DNA of 62,951 nt from Brevinematales bacterium (GTDB taxonomy: Bacteria; Spirochaetota; Brevinematia; Brevinematales; JAOACQ01). Below the pieces are notes generated by a model. The model did not search any database. It was not told where the DNA came from and saw nothing but the letters and a program-made list of their open reading frames with translations. Position 1 is the first letter of the stretch, and every line of letters begins with the position of its first letter. Made by a program: the position numbers and the translations under genes. Positions 7,805-15,715 of the stretch are shown here, piece after piece. The stretch is from contig JAGVOW010000107.1 in the NCBI GenBank assembly GCA_020052515.1, positions 1-62,951 on the forward strand, read 5' to 3'.

Positions 7805-9018
7805 AGTTTTCCATTTTACTCAAAATCGCTTTTCTGGCTATGTTGAAAAACAAAATGAGAAGCCTTCTGACTATGCTGGGTATTATCATTGGAGTAAGCG
7901 CCGTCATTGTGATGGTAGCGATCGGACATGGCACAAAAAAACAAATTGAGACACAGATCAATAGTTTGGGGGTAAATCTCTTGACAGTTTTCCCCGGGGC
8001 TTTTCGCCAGGGCGGCGTAAGCATGGGCGGGGGAAGCGCCTCCCGGTTAACTCTGGATGATGTGGAAAAGCTTAAAAAAGAAGGCACCCTATTAGCCGGA
8101 GTATCGCCTGTTATCCGGGTAAGCCTGCAGGCGGTAGGAGGCCTTGGGAATTGGAACACTTCAGTAATGGGAGTTTCTCCTGATTATCAAAACATACGCC
8201 AATGGCCTATATTAGAAGGAGAATTTTTTTCGGATGCCGATGTAAGGGGACAGTCAAAAGTATGTGTAATCGGCCAAACCGTAGCAACAAATCTTTTCGG
8301 CAGCGGCGATCCGGTTGGGCAGAAAATCCGGTTGAGAAATGTGCCGTTTAAGGTAATCGGTTTATTGACAAACAAGGGGCAGAACTCTTTCGGGAGTGAT
8401 CAGGATGACACAATCCTCGCACCCTACACAACCGTGCAGTTCCGGCTAAATTACAACAAGTTTATTCAACAGATTGTCTGTAGCAGTCAATCCGCCGATC
8501 AAATGAGCGACGCCGAGAAGGAAATAAATAGCATTTTAAGAGAATCTCACAAATTATCCGAAGGGGCCGATGAAGATTTTACTATCAGGAACCAAGCGGA
8601 AGTCGTTAGTACCGCCAATCAAACGACTGGTTTTCTTACCACTTTTCTGGTTTCTATTGCCGGCATCTCACTCCTGGTCGGTGGAATCGGAATTATGAAT
8701 ATAATGCTGGTATCCGTTACTGAGAGGACAAGGGAAATCGGCATCCGGATGGCTGTCGGAGCAAAAGAAAGCGATATTCTCAAACAATTTCTGGTCGAAT
8801 CAGTAGTGCTTTCGGTTTCAGGCGGATTAATTGGCATTATTCTGGGCTTCTTGATTTCTCTCACTATCCGCACTCTCGCAGGCTGGGCAACAGAGCTTTC
8901 CATGCTGTCTATTATCCTTGCGTTCAGCTTTTCCGCCTTTGTAGGAATCTTTTTTGGGTTTTATCCCGCCAGGAAAGCCGCGAAACTTAACCCCATTGAA
9001 GCGCTGCGCTACGAATAA
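7801..9018 (+). CDS. MacB-type ABC transporter permease (MacB_PCD-FtsX)
   Basis: A 405-residue permease with four transmembrane helices: one near residues 20-42, then a large periplasmic MacB_PCD domain (about 45-270), then three helices at about 285-400 in an FtsX domain. The signature GGIGIMNIMLVSVTERTREIGIRMAVGA is clear. The ATG at 7801 overlaps the ATPase stop as ATGA and is preferred over an upstream in-frame GTG-like extension. It ends the four-gene exporter operon; the next gene starts 70 nt later without a visible terminator. Confidence 0.93.
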   Translation: MKFSILLKIAFLAMLKNKMRSLLTMLGIIIGVSAVIVMVAIGHGTKKQIETQINSLGVNLLTVFPGAFRQGGVSMGGGSASRLTLDDVEKLKKEGTLLAGVSPVIRVSLQAVGGLGNWNTSVMGVSPDYQNIRQWPILEGEFFSDADVRGQSKVCVIGQTVATNLFGSGDPVGQKIRLRNVPFKVIGLLTNKGQNSFGSDQDDTILAPYTTVQFRLNYNKFIQQIVCSSQSADQMSDAEKEINSILRESHKLSEGADEDFTIRNQAEVVSTANQTTGFLTTFLVSIAGISLLVGGIGIMNIMLVSVTERTREIGIRMAVGAKESDILKQFLVESVVLSVSGGLIGIILGFLISLTIRTLAGWATELSMLSIILAFSFSAFVGIFFGFYPARKAAKLNPIEALRYE

Positions 9019-9088
9019 ATTGAGGTAAAAAGTTGCGCTATTTCAAAGGGGAATGTATCATATTGGAAATAAACCTGAGGTTTTTCCT

Positions 9089-10036
9089 ATGTCTTTAAAA
9101 ATTCAAATTCAAGAAGACAATAAAGTATTGCTGGAGTTTGAGAACATTATTTCCATCTGGAATATCCTGAAATATTTAGTGGAAACAGCCTACTTAAAGC
9201 AATATGTAGTGGAAAATTATGAAGGGGGAAATACCCTCGTCCCTAAAGAAACCTGGCATGAAGAAAACATTATGTATCAGGAAATACGGCCAAACACCTA
9301 TTTTTTCCCCTATGAATCCATCGGCTTTGTCATTGATGACAGTATTCATAGAATTAATTTCAGCGTAATAGACAACTACCAATCCTGGCTTTCCGACCCA
9401 AAAAAATCAGAAATACTTTTTTGCATTGAAGGTACAGACAAAGCCTCTCTTGTAATTGACCGGGAAAAAATAAGTTCATTTGCCGCTTTATACTTCCTGG
9501 CTGTTATGAAAATAGGTTTTGACAAAATTTTTCTGCAAGCCTTTCAATCGCTTTTAGAAGGCACCATTAATCTAAAAGAAAAGAAACTACGGTTAGAATA
9601 TGTTTCCTCATCGCTTATGCTAAACTTAAAACGGATTGGATTTATACTGAAAACAAAAAGTGAAAGGGAGAACGCAGAATATTTCAAGATCGTTTACGCT
9701 GGAAGAAAATTCAGAAAAGAACTGATCAAAGAAAAAGACATAAAAAACATCAGCTTGCTGAAGAAAAAGCTGATTGATAAAAACAAGTATTTCTTTATAG
9801 CTTACAAATATTCTATTCCGCTTCTTTTTGGTATTTTGATCGCGGTGCTTCTTTTGTCTTATCTTCTGGACTTGCTGCCTATTTTCAGAAATGTTGAATT
9901 TTTCGCAAAAAGCTCAAAGTTTTTCTCGTTTCTACTCAAACTGTCCGCCTTCTGCCTGGCTATTTATCTGGCTGCGAAGCTTTTCTATTCGATTTTCAAA
10001 AAAAACGCTTATAAAATCATTTCTCCAAAAAAATAA
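9089..10036 (+). CDS. unknown protein with two C-terminal membrane helices
   Basis: I do not recognise a family. The 315-residue protein has a soluble N-terminal part of about 235 residues. Two hydrophobic helices follow at about 240-265 and 280-302, near a short basic C-terminus. The segment around residues 110-200 (SEILFCIEGTDKASLVID and following helix/strand alternation) might fold like a small alpha/beta sensor such as STAS, but key motifs are not evident. GAGG 8 nt before ATG 9089 decides the start over an upstream in-frame ATG at 9053. It follows the exporter operon in the same direction and converges on the unknown gene at 10037, with adjacent stops. Confidence 0.65.
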   Translation: MSLKIQIQEDNKVLLEFENIISIWNILKYLVETAYLKQYVVENYEGGNTLVPKETWHEENIMYQEIRPNTYFFPYESIGFVIDDSIHRINFSVIDNYQSWLSDPKKSEILFCIEGTDKASLVIDREKISSFAALYFLAVMKIGFDKIFLQAFQSLLEGTINLKEKKLRLEYVSSSLMLNLKRIGFILKTKSERENAEYFKIVYAGRKFRKELIKEKDIKNISLLKKKLIDKNKYFFIAYKYSIPLLFGILIAVLLLSYLLDLLPIFRNVEFFAKSSKFFSFLLKLSAFCLAIYLAAKLFYSIFKKNAYKIISPKK

Positions 10037-10903
10037 TCAACCTTTTCCTTTTTTATGCTTTGCGTCCATAGCGGCCTGTTTGGTCTTCTTTGTCTCTTCC
10101 TCTCTCTTCCGAAGATCCAGCTCTAATTTATCTTTCCATTTTTCAATAGTCTTCTTTGCTTCCTGCGCTTTTTCCTGTTCATTCAAGATAAAAAAGATCC
10201 TCACCAGCACATTCAGTAATTCTATGCCTTTATTCATATCAGAAACATCGCGTGTGCTCAGCTCATACTTCGTTCTGTATTTCTGCGCGGCCATTTCTAT
10301 TCCATCTTTGGCCAGACGCATCAAATCATTGATTTCATTATAAGACTCATCCGAAGGGTCATACATTTTATTGGCGTAAACCTTAAAATTGATGAGGTTT
10401 TTCATCATAGTTGCCCATTTGCCGTAAATCTCCACAAAATTCCATTTCCACTTCGATGTATCGCCTTCCGCTATTTCCACCAGCGCGATGCAATACTGCA
10501 TTTTTTTTGCCAGATGCAGCAGTCTTTTCGGAGAAAGAAGAGAGAGCTTTTCCAGCACCTCAGAGTTATCCGTCAGCGCTACATCTACGTATGTACCGAC
10601 TATGGATTCTATCATTTTTATTGCCTGATAAATATTTTTTCTGGCATTTGACAGGTACAAATCGTTTTTTATTTCCATGATCTGAATGCTATAGCCATTC
10701 ATCTTACAATACAGCCGCACTGTTTCTAAATAGACATTGCTAGCGGCAATACGCTTATACCACGAGTTTAATTCTTTGTCTCTTAAACCTTCCCGTTCAA
10801 ATTTCTGAGCTCTCTTTTGAGTAATATCCACCTGTTCCTTTAAATCCTTCACGACAGCATTGTAAGCTTCTTTTTTTTCTTTTGGAATTTGCTTTAAAGC
10901 CAT
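10037..10903 (-). CDS. unknown helical protein
   Basis: A 288-residue, highly charged, almost wholly alpha-helical protein without signal peptide or membrane segment. Its C-terminus is very basic (KKTKQAAMDAKHKKGKG). The helix periodicity between about 30 and 240 resembles TPR-like or other helical-repeat scaffolds, but no repeat consensus is convincing. A TTG at 10915 is a possible earlier start but sits against the AAGGA element, so ATG 10903 is listed. It is divergent from the NtrB-like kinase and convergent with the unknown membrane gene. No function can be named. Confidence 0.6.
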   Translation of the reverse strand: MALKQIPKEKKEAYNAVVKDLKEQVDITQKRAQKFEREGLRDKELNSWYKRIAASNVYLETVRLYCKMNGYSIQIMEIKNDLYLSNARKNIYQAIKMIESIVGTYVDVALTDNSEVLEKLSLLSPKRLLHLAKKMQYCIALVEIAEGDTSKWKWNFVEIYGKWATMMKNLINFKVYANKMYDPSDESYNEINDLMRLAKDGIEMAAQKYRTKYELSTRDVSDMNKGIELLNVLVRIFFILNEQEKAQEAKKTIEKWKDKLELDLRKREEETKKTKQAAMDAKHKKGKG

Positions 10904-10919
10904 CTGAAATACCAAATCC

Positions 10920-10948
10920 TTTATAAAATTTTATTTGTATATTATAAT
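10920..10948 (+). promoter_or_regulatory. possible promoter of the NtrB-like kinase
   Basis: A perfect TATAAT at 10943 with a poor TTTATA 17 nt upstream. It is correctly placed for the kinase start at 10990. Confidence 0.4.
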
Positions 10949-10989
10949 TTCTATCGGCAAATTTTGAAAATAAAATGAGAGAGTCTCTT

Positions 10990-12159
10990 ATGGGTGAAAA
11001 TAAATTTTTTGATAAAATTCTAGAAAATATATCCCGCCTGGATGAAGACCGTATAAAATCTACTCTGGAATCTATTGAAAATGAACGTAGAATTTTTGAG
11101 AAAATCTTAGACAATCTGGATGAAGGCCTGATCGTTATCAATCTGAGACAGGTCTTTTTTTTGAATCAGGAAGCGGAAAGAATATTGGGTTTAGCGCGAG
11201 CCAGATTCCCTTTAAAAATTGATGAATTAGACAAATTTTCTACCCGGCCAGAAATCATTCAATTTATTGCAGTCAATTTAAAAAATCAAGATTTTCAGAC
11301 AGAGCTCCCGGAGAGCAAAAAAGAAAAAAGGTTTTATTGCCTGGAAAAACTTTCCGCCGGCGGAGGTTTTACCTTGATCAAGATCAAAGATATCACAGAA
11401 AATAAAAAATTGGAGTTCCAGCTGAAAAGCCTTGAATCTATTTCCGCGCTCAACACGCTGGCCGCTGGTATTGCCCATGAAATAAAAAACCCCCTCACGG
11501 CTATTGACCTGCACACTCAGATTCTCAAGAAAGGCATTGAAAAAAAAATGATTGACGCTCCGGAAGAAGTACAAAATTATATCCGCATCATTGACGAGGA
11601 ACAAAAAAGGCTCGCGAAAATCGTGAGTGATTTTCTCCTGGCGGCTAGAAAAAGGGAGCTAAAAGCTACTTTTGAAGATATTAATGAATTTTTGGCGGAG
11701 ATATTAGAGTTCTTTAAGCCAGAGATCAATGAGAACTCCGTTGAATTGATTTTAGAACTGCACCCTGTCCCAAAAACTTTTATCGACAAAGATTACCTGA
11801 GACAGGCTATCTTGAATCTCCTAAAAAACGCGATTGAGGCAATGAATCAGAAGAAATTAGAAAATGAAACTCCGCTTAAAATCCTCAAGATTACAACATT
11901 TTATGACAAAAGTTCCGACTCTGCGGGCATTTCCATCAGCGATACAGGCATTGGAATAGAAAAAGGGAAAATGGAGAAAATATTTGAGCCCTATTTTACG
12001 ACCAAAAATTACGGTACGGGCCTGGGTTTAACTATAGTCTACAAAATCATAAAAGAGCATGAAGGTGAAATAAAGGTAGAAAGCGAAAGAGGCAAAGGGG
12101 CCTGTTTTACCATTTATTTGCCGCTTCATAAAGGCATGCGCTTGATTACTAAAAACTAA
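10990..12159 (+). CDS. cytoplasmic NtrB-like sensor histidine kinase
   Basis: A 389-residue soluble kinase: a coiled-coil N-terminus, one PAS domain (about 25-145), HisKA DHp with AHEIKNPLTAI (phospho-His) and an HATPase domain with N box (NLLKNAIEAM), G1 (DTGIGI) and G2 (GTGLGL). The layout resembles NtrB/AtoS-type kinases that phosphorylate sigma-54 activators, but no response regulator is encoded nearby. GAGAG 8 nt before ATG 10990 favours that start; an in-frame ATG at 10975 lacks a ribosome-binding site. The signal sensed by PAS is unknown; no haem, flavin or Cys signature is obvious. Confidence 0.9.
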   Translation: MGENKFFDKILENISRLDEDRIKSTLESIENERRIFEKILDNLDEGLIVINLRQVFFLNQEAERILGLARARFPLKIDELDKFSTRPEIIQFIAVNLKNQDFQTELPESKKEKRFYCLEKLSAGGGFTLIKIKDITENKKLEFQLKSLESISALNTLAAGIAHEIKNPLTAIDLHTQILKKGIEKKMIDAPEEVQNYIRIIDEEQKRLAKIVSDFLLAARKRELKATFEDINEFLAEILEFFKPEINENSVELILELHPVPKTFIDKDYLRQAILNLLKNAIEAMNQKKLENETPLKILKITTFYDKSSDSAGISISDTGIGIEKGKMEKIFEPYFTTKNYGTGLGLTIVYKIIKEHEGEIKVESERGKGACFTIYLPLHKGMRLITKN

Positions 12160-12168
12160 TTCGTTTTC

Positions 12169-12197
12169 TTGAAGAAACGGCTTACTAGTGTTATACT
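12169..12197 (+). promoter_or_regulatory. sigma-70-type promoter of hslVU
   Basis: TTGAAG, 17-nt spacer, TATACT, about 26 nt before an AAGAGG ribosome-binding site and hslV. No CIRCE-type inverted repeat is present, so any heat control must act through another route. Confidence 0.65.
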
Positions 12198-12229
12198 TTT
12201 GTAAATTACCCATAAGAGGTCAATAAATT

Positions 12230-12772
12230 ATGGAAACACAGCTCTGGCATTCTACCACTGTGATCTGCGTGCGCAGGGAAAACAAAGTCGCGATGGCGGG
12301 AGACGGCCAGGTCACATTCGGTGATACAATAATTAAAGGCAATGCTGTCAAAATCCGCCGGCTTTTCAAAGACAATGTCCTTGCCGGGTTTGCCGGATCA
12401 GCGGCGGATGCTTTCGCGCTGCTGGAAAAGTTTGAGGTAAAGCTGGAGGAATATTCCGGCGACATTCTTCGCGCAAGTGTGTCGCTGGCAAAAGACTGGC
12501 GAATGGACAAAATCCTGCGACAGCTCGAGGCTATGCTTTTGGTAGCTAATCAAAAAAGCACTCTCCTCATCTCAGGAAATGGGAATATTATTGAACCGGA
12601 AGACAATATTGCCTGCATCGGCTCAGGCGGGCCTTACGCAAGAGCGGCGGCGGCGGCTTTTTTGAAAGCGGATCCCAATATGGATATAAAAGAAATCGCA
12701 AAAAGTTCTCTGGAAATTGCTTCCCGGATTTGTATTTATACCAATTCGAACATCGTTGTAGAAACATTATAA
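12230..12772 (+). CDS. hslV: ATP-dependent protease subunit HslV (ClpQ)
   Basis: The 180-residue peptidase subunit of the HslUV two-component protease, a dodecameric N-terminal-nucleophile threonine hydrolase related to the proteasome beta subunit. The nucleophile motif TTVICVRR follows a short propeptide (METQLWHS), so Thr9 should become the mature N-terminus after removal of eight residues. GDGQVTFG, AGFAGSAADAF and GSGGPYARAAA match the family. E. coli HslV loses only its initiator Met, so the longer leader is a notable variant. The gene is followed by hslU after 26 nt in the usual hslVU operon. Confidence 0.97.
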   Translation: METQLWHSTTVICVRRENKVAMAGDGQVTFGDTIIKGNAVKIRRLFKDNVLAGFAGSAADAFALLEKFEVKLEEYSGDILRASVSLAKDWRMDKILRQLEAMLLVANQKSTLLISGNGNIIEPEDNIACIGSGGPYARAAAAAFLKADPNMDIKEIAKSSLEIASRICIYTNSNIVVETL

Positions 12773-12798
12773 GAAAAAATTATTTTTCAGGAAAAATT

Positions 12799-14190
12799 AT
12801 GGATAGCAGTATGAATACTCCCGTAGTAGAAATCAAGGAAAGCCTCTCAAATTTTAAACCAAAAGATATTGTAAAATCATTAAATCAATACATTGTCGGG
12901 CAGGAAGAGGCGAAAAAATTAGTCGCGATCGCTCTGCGAAACCGCATCAGAAGAAAATTTGTCTCGTCCGAATTGCGGGAGGAAATTGCTCCAAAAAACA
13001 TTTTGATGATTGGGCCGACTGGAGTAGGAAAAACAGAAATAGCCCGAAGGATCGCGCAAACGCTGGATGTCCCTTTCATCAAAGTAGAAGCGACCAAATT
13101 TACAGAAAGAGGCTATGTCGGCAGGGATGTGGAGTATATGATCCGCGCCATTGTGAATTATTCTGTCAATACTGTGAAATCCAGAATGCGTGAGCAGGTA
13201 AAAAACGACGTTTATCCGGATGTAATGAAGGTCATACAAAAGGCTGTTTATGACCAATTGATCCGAAACGAAGAAAAACAAACGATAGACTTGCCCGCGA
13301 TTGAGAAGAATAAACTTAAGAATGAAATCAAGAAAAGATTGAAAGGTGGAGACTTTGACCATTACTTGATTTCGGTGAAACTCCGCAAAAAAACGCTTCC
13401 TGCTTTTCCCATAGTGGATATGTTTCCCGGTATGGAAGACATGGAATCCGGTTTTCAATCTTTGTTTGGAGAAATGGGCATAGAAGCGGAAGAAAACAAG
13501 CGGATGACTGTAAAAGAAGCAAAAGATGCCCTGTTCCAGCAATACCTGGATGATAGAATAGACAAAGACAAAGCCGTTGAATTGGGAATCAAATGGGCAC
13601 AGGAAATGGGAATCGTGTTTATTGATGAAATAGACAAAATTTCTGATAAAGCAAAGGGGAATGGCCCGGAAGTATCACGCGAAGGTGTTCAAAGAGATCT
13701 GCTTCCTATCGTCGAAGGCACAAGTGTCAACACAAAATATGGGATTGTTAAGACAGACCACATGCTTTTTATCGCGGCTGGCGCCTTTCATGTCTGCAAA
13801 CCCTCTGATATGATTCCGGAACTTCAGGGAAGATTTCCTATCCGGGTAGAGCTTTCCAGTTTAAAAAAAGAAGATCTCCTGAGAATCTTAGTTGAACCCA
13901 AAAACTCATTGATCAAACAATACAAGGCTCTTCTTGACACAGAAGGGCTGACGTTAGAATTTGAGAAAGACGCTACTGAAAGAATTGTAGAGATTGCCTT
14001 CGAAATCAATAGTCTGGTAGAAGACATCGGCGCTAGAAGGCTTCATACCGTTATGGAATACCTGCTCGAAGAGATTTCTTTTGAAGCACCGGATATGAAA
14101 GGGGAATCTTTTGTTATCACGAAAGACTATGTGGATAAAAGGCTTTCCACTATTATCAAAAGCAACGATCTGACAAAATATATTCTTTAA
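12799..14190 (+). CDS. hslU: HslU (ClpY) unfoldase ATPase
   Basis: The 463-residue AAA+ ring that unfolds substrates and opens HslV. Walker A (GPTGVGKTE), the pore loop GYVGRDVE, an I-domain insertion (about 110-230), Walker B (IVFIDEIDKI), and the sensor and arginine motifs up to GARRLHTVMEYL are all present. The C-terminal NDLTKYIL matches the tail that docks into HslV. CAGGAAAAATT before ATG 12799 decides the start; an upstream in-frame ATG at 12730 would overlap hslV. Confidence 0.97.
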   Translation: MDSSMNTPVVEIKESLSNFKPKDIVKSLNQYIVGQEEAKKLVAIALRNRIRRKFVSSELREEIAPKNILMIGPTGVGKTEIARRIAQTLDVPFIKVEATKFTERGYVGRDVEYMIRAIVNYSVNTVKSRMREQVKNDVYPDVMKVIQKAVYDQLIRNEEKQTIDLPAIEKNKLKNEIKKRLKGGDFDHYLISVKLRKKTLPAFPIVDMFPGMEDMESGFQSLFGEMGIEAEENKRMTVKEAKDALFQQYLDDRIDKDKAVELGIKWAQEMGIVFIDEIDKISDKAKGNGPEVSREGVQRDLLPIVEGTSVNTKYGIVKTDHMLFIAAGAFHVCKPSDMIPELQGRFPIRVELSSLKKEDLLRILVEPKNSLIKQYKALLDTEGLTLEFEKDATERIVEIAFEINSLVEDIGARRLHTVMEYLLEEISFEAPDMKGESFVITKDYVDKRLSTIIKSNDLTKYIL

Positions 14191-14210
14191 CCCACAATAG
14201 GATTTGTTTT

Positions 14211-14786
14211 ATGAAGAAAATAACAAAATTATTAGGCCCGTTTGTTTTATTGTGCTTGCTCTTTTTTTTCTTTCTTTTTTTCTCAATAGCTTTTTTCCCG
14301 GCAGCGCATGACATTGAAAAAGAAAGTTACCTGGGTGTTGCGTTTGGAGCGGGCATCACCATTGCTGGAGAGCCCAGCCTTGCGTTGAAATACAGGTTAG
14401 ACAAATCTCTGGCACTCTACAAAGAAAAAAAAATTGTAAAAATATTTGTAAGCGGGAAACCTCCGGAAACATTTGTTATGAAAAGCTACCTGATAAAAAA
14501 CAATGTTTTGACGAATGACATCATTGAAGACCCAAAAGGGGAAAATACTCTGGAAACCGTTGAAAATGTGAGGGATTTTATTCTCACGAACCATGTTACC
14601 AACGGAATTGTGTTTATCAGCCAGAGGTACCATATTCCCAGGATTATACTTTTATCCTGGAAGAAAAATTTACATAATGTTTCTTTTCTGGCATCCGACG
14701 CAAAAAAAATAAAAACAGAAGAAAGAATTTTGTTTATCATCCGAGAGGGTTTTGCGTTTCTCAAATCCGCGTTTCTGGATTATTGA
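14211..14786 (+). CDS. YdcF/SanA-like DUF218 membrane-anchored protein
   Basis: A 191-residue protein with one N-terminal hydrophobic segment of very Phe-rich composition (about residues 9-29), then an alpha/beta DUF218 domain with GAGITIAGEPS, FVSGKPPE, EDPKGENTLE and FISQRYHIPR motifs. YdcF, SanA and ElyC belong to this family and are linked to envelope barrier function or polyprenyl carrier metabolism. The active domain should face the periplasm. The stop is directly followed by the queE ATG, so the two are co-transcribed. The Phe-rich anchor is encoded by long T runs. Confidence 0.85.
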   Translation: MKKITKLLGPFVLLCLLFFFFLFFSIAFFPAAHDIEKESYLGVAFGAGITIAGEPSLALKYRLDKSLALYKEKKIVKIFVSGKPPETFVMKSYLIKNNVLTNDIIEDPKGENTLETVENVRDFILTNHVTNGIVFISQRYHIPRIILLSWKKNLHNVSFLASDAKKIKTEERILFIIREGFAFLKSAFLDY

Positions 14787-15518
14787 ATGAACGAAAAAGA
14801 AGCGAATATTTCGGAGATATTTTTCTCGATTCAGGGCGAAGGCCCTTTAGCCGGATTGCCTTTTCTTTTTGTGCGTTTTGGCGGATGCAATCTCAGATGT
14901 TCTTATTGCGACACAAAATTTTCCAGAAAAGAAGTAACTCATTGCACTCTATACCGGAATGGCTGGAAAGAGAAAATAAAAAACCCCGTCTCCTTAGAAA
15001 AATTCTCATCATTAATCTCTTCTTTTGATTTTCGCTACATTTCTTTGACCGGCGGGGAGCCGTTGCTCCAATCGCGTTTTATTGAAAAAGCTATAGAGAG
15101 TCTAAAAGATAAAATTTTATTAATGGAAACAAACGGAAGCCTTCCCGAGGATCTAACGCCCGGACTAATCAGCCGTGTGGATTATTGGTCAGTAGACATA
15201 AAGCTGCCTTCCTCTTCTTCGGAAAAATGCCTGGAAGAAAATGAGGCTTTTCTTATGAAACTAAAAAAAGCTCGAAACATAATTCTGAAAACCGTATTCA
15301 GTCCCAGAACCCCTAATGATGAATTAAAGAAGGCTGCTATAATAGCCGACAAGCTCTTTCAAAGAAACAAGAATATAACTCTGATATTTCAGCCGCTTTC
15401 TCAAGGAAAAAAAATGCGGGTAGGAAGCAATCTTGAATTTATTTATTCCCTTATGCAGAAAAGCCCAATAGAAATTCGAGTGCTGCCGCAAATGCATAAA
15501 ATGCTGAATGTATTATAA
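14787..15518 (+). CDS. queE: 7-carboxy-7-deazaguanine synthase QueE
   Basis: A 243-residue radical SAM enzyme that converts 6-carboxytetrahydropterin into 7-carboxy-7-deazaguanine, the step committed to queuosine and related 7-deazaguanines. The N-terminal substrate motif FSIQGEGPLAG, the CNLRCSYCD part of the CxxxCxxC cluster motif, and LTGGEPLLQ for SAM binding are all present. ATG follows the preceding stop without a gap. No other queuosine gene is in the window, so the remaining steps must be encoded elsewhere. Confidence 0.95.
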   Translation: MNEKEANISEIFFSIQGEGPLAGLPFLFVRFGGCNLRCSYCDTKFSRKEVTHCTLYRNGWKEKIKNPVSLEKFSSLISSFDFRYISLTGGEPLLQSRFIEKAIESLKDKILLMETNGSLPEDLTPGLISRVDYWSVDIKLPSSSSEKCLEENEAFLMKLKKARNIILKTVFSPRTPNDELKKAAIIADKLFQRNKNITLIFQPLSQGKKMRVGSNLEFIYSLMQKSPIEIRVLPQMHKMLNVL

Positions 15519-15550
15519 AAAATAGTTAACAAAAAAAATGTTTACTTTAT

Positions 15551-15580
15551 TTGTAATATCATTATAATTAATTCTATAAT
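15551..15580 (+). promoter_or_regulatory. promoter of the giant signalling gene
   Basis: TTGTAA, 18-nt spacer, perfect TATAAT. The expected start, near 15587, coincides with the first bases of the inverted repeat that begins at 15590. Confidence 0.65.
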
Positions 15581-15589
15581 ATCCAATAA

Positions 15590-15667
15590 ATACTAATTTG
15601 CAAATCAGTTGTAGTAATAGCAAGGTAAAGCTTCATGAAAACGCTTACTGTAATTACAAATTAGTAT
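15590..15667 (+). promoter_or_regulatory. structured 78-nt RNA leader (candidate cis-regulatory RNA)
   Basis: ATACTAATTTG (15590-15600) pairs perfectly with CAAATTAGTAT (15657-15667). Inside, two alternative helices compete for the same bases: GTAGTAA (15611-15617) with TTACTGT (15645-15651, two G-U), or GTAAAGC (15625-15631) with GCTTAC (15643-15648). The structure starts within a few bases of the predicted transcription start and ends 48 nt before the start codon of the giant gene. I know of no matching riboswitch class. Confidence 0.5.
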
Positions 15668-15715
15668 AACTTCTCAAACCATTTGTAAAAGAAAGGATCA
15701 GCTGGGAGACAGTTA

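Noticed and set aside
12160-12229. CIRCE heat-shock operator before hslV
   Set aside because: No TTAGCACTC-N9-GAGTGCTAA-like inverted repeat is found; only a sigma-70-type promoter is seen.
12919-13542. 207-codon minus-strand frame inside hslU
   Set aside because: It is a shadow of the conserved hslU reading frame, with no start signal and no recognisable motif.
15590-15667. Identification of the leader hairpin as a known riboswitch (c-di-GMP or TPP)
   Set aside because: The conserved cores of those classes are not present by eye; only the base pairing is supported.
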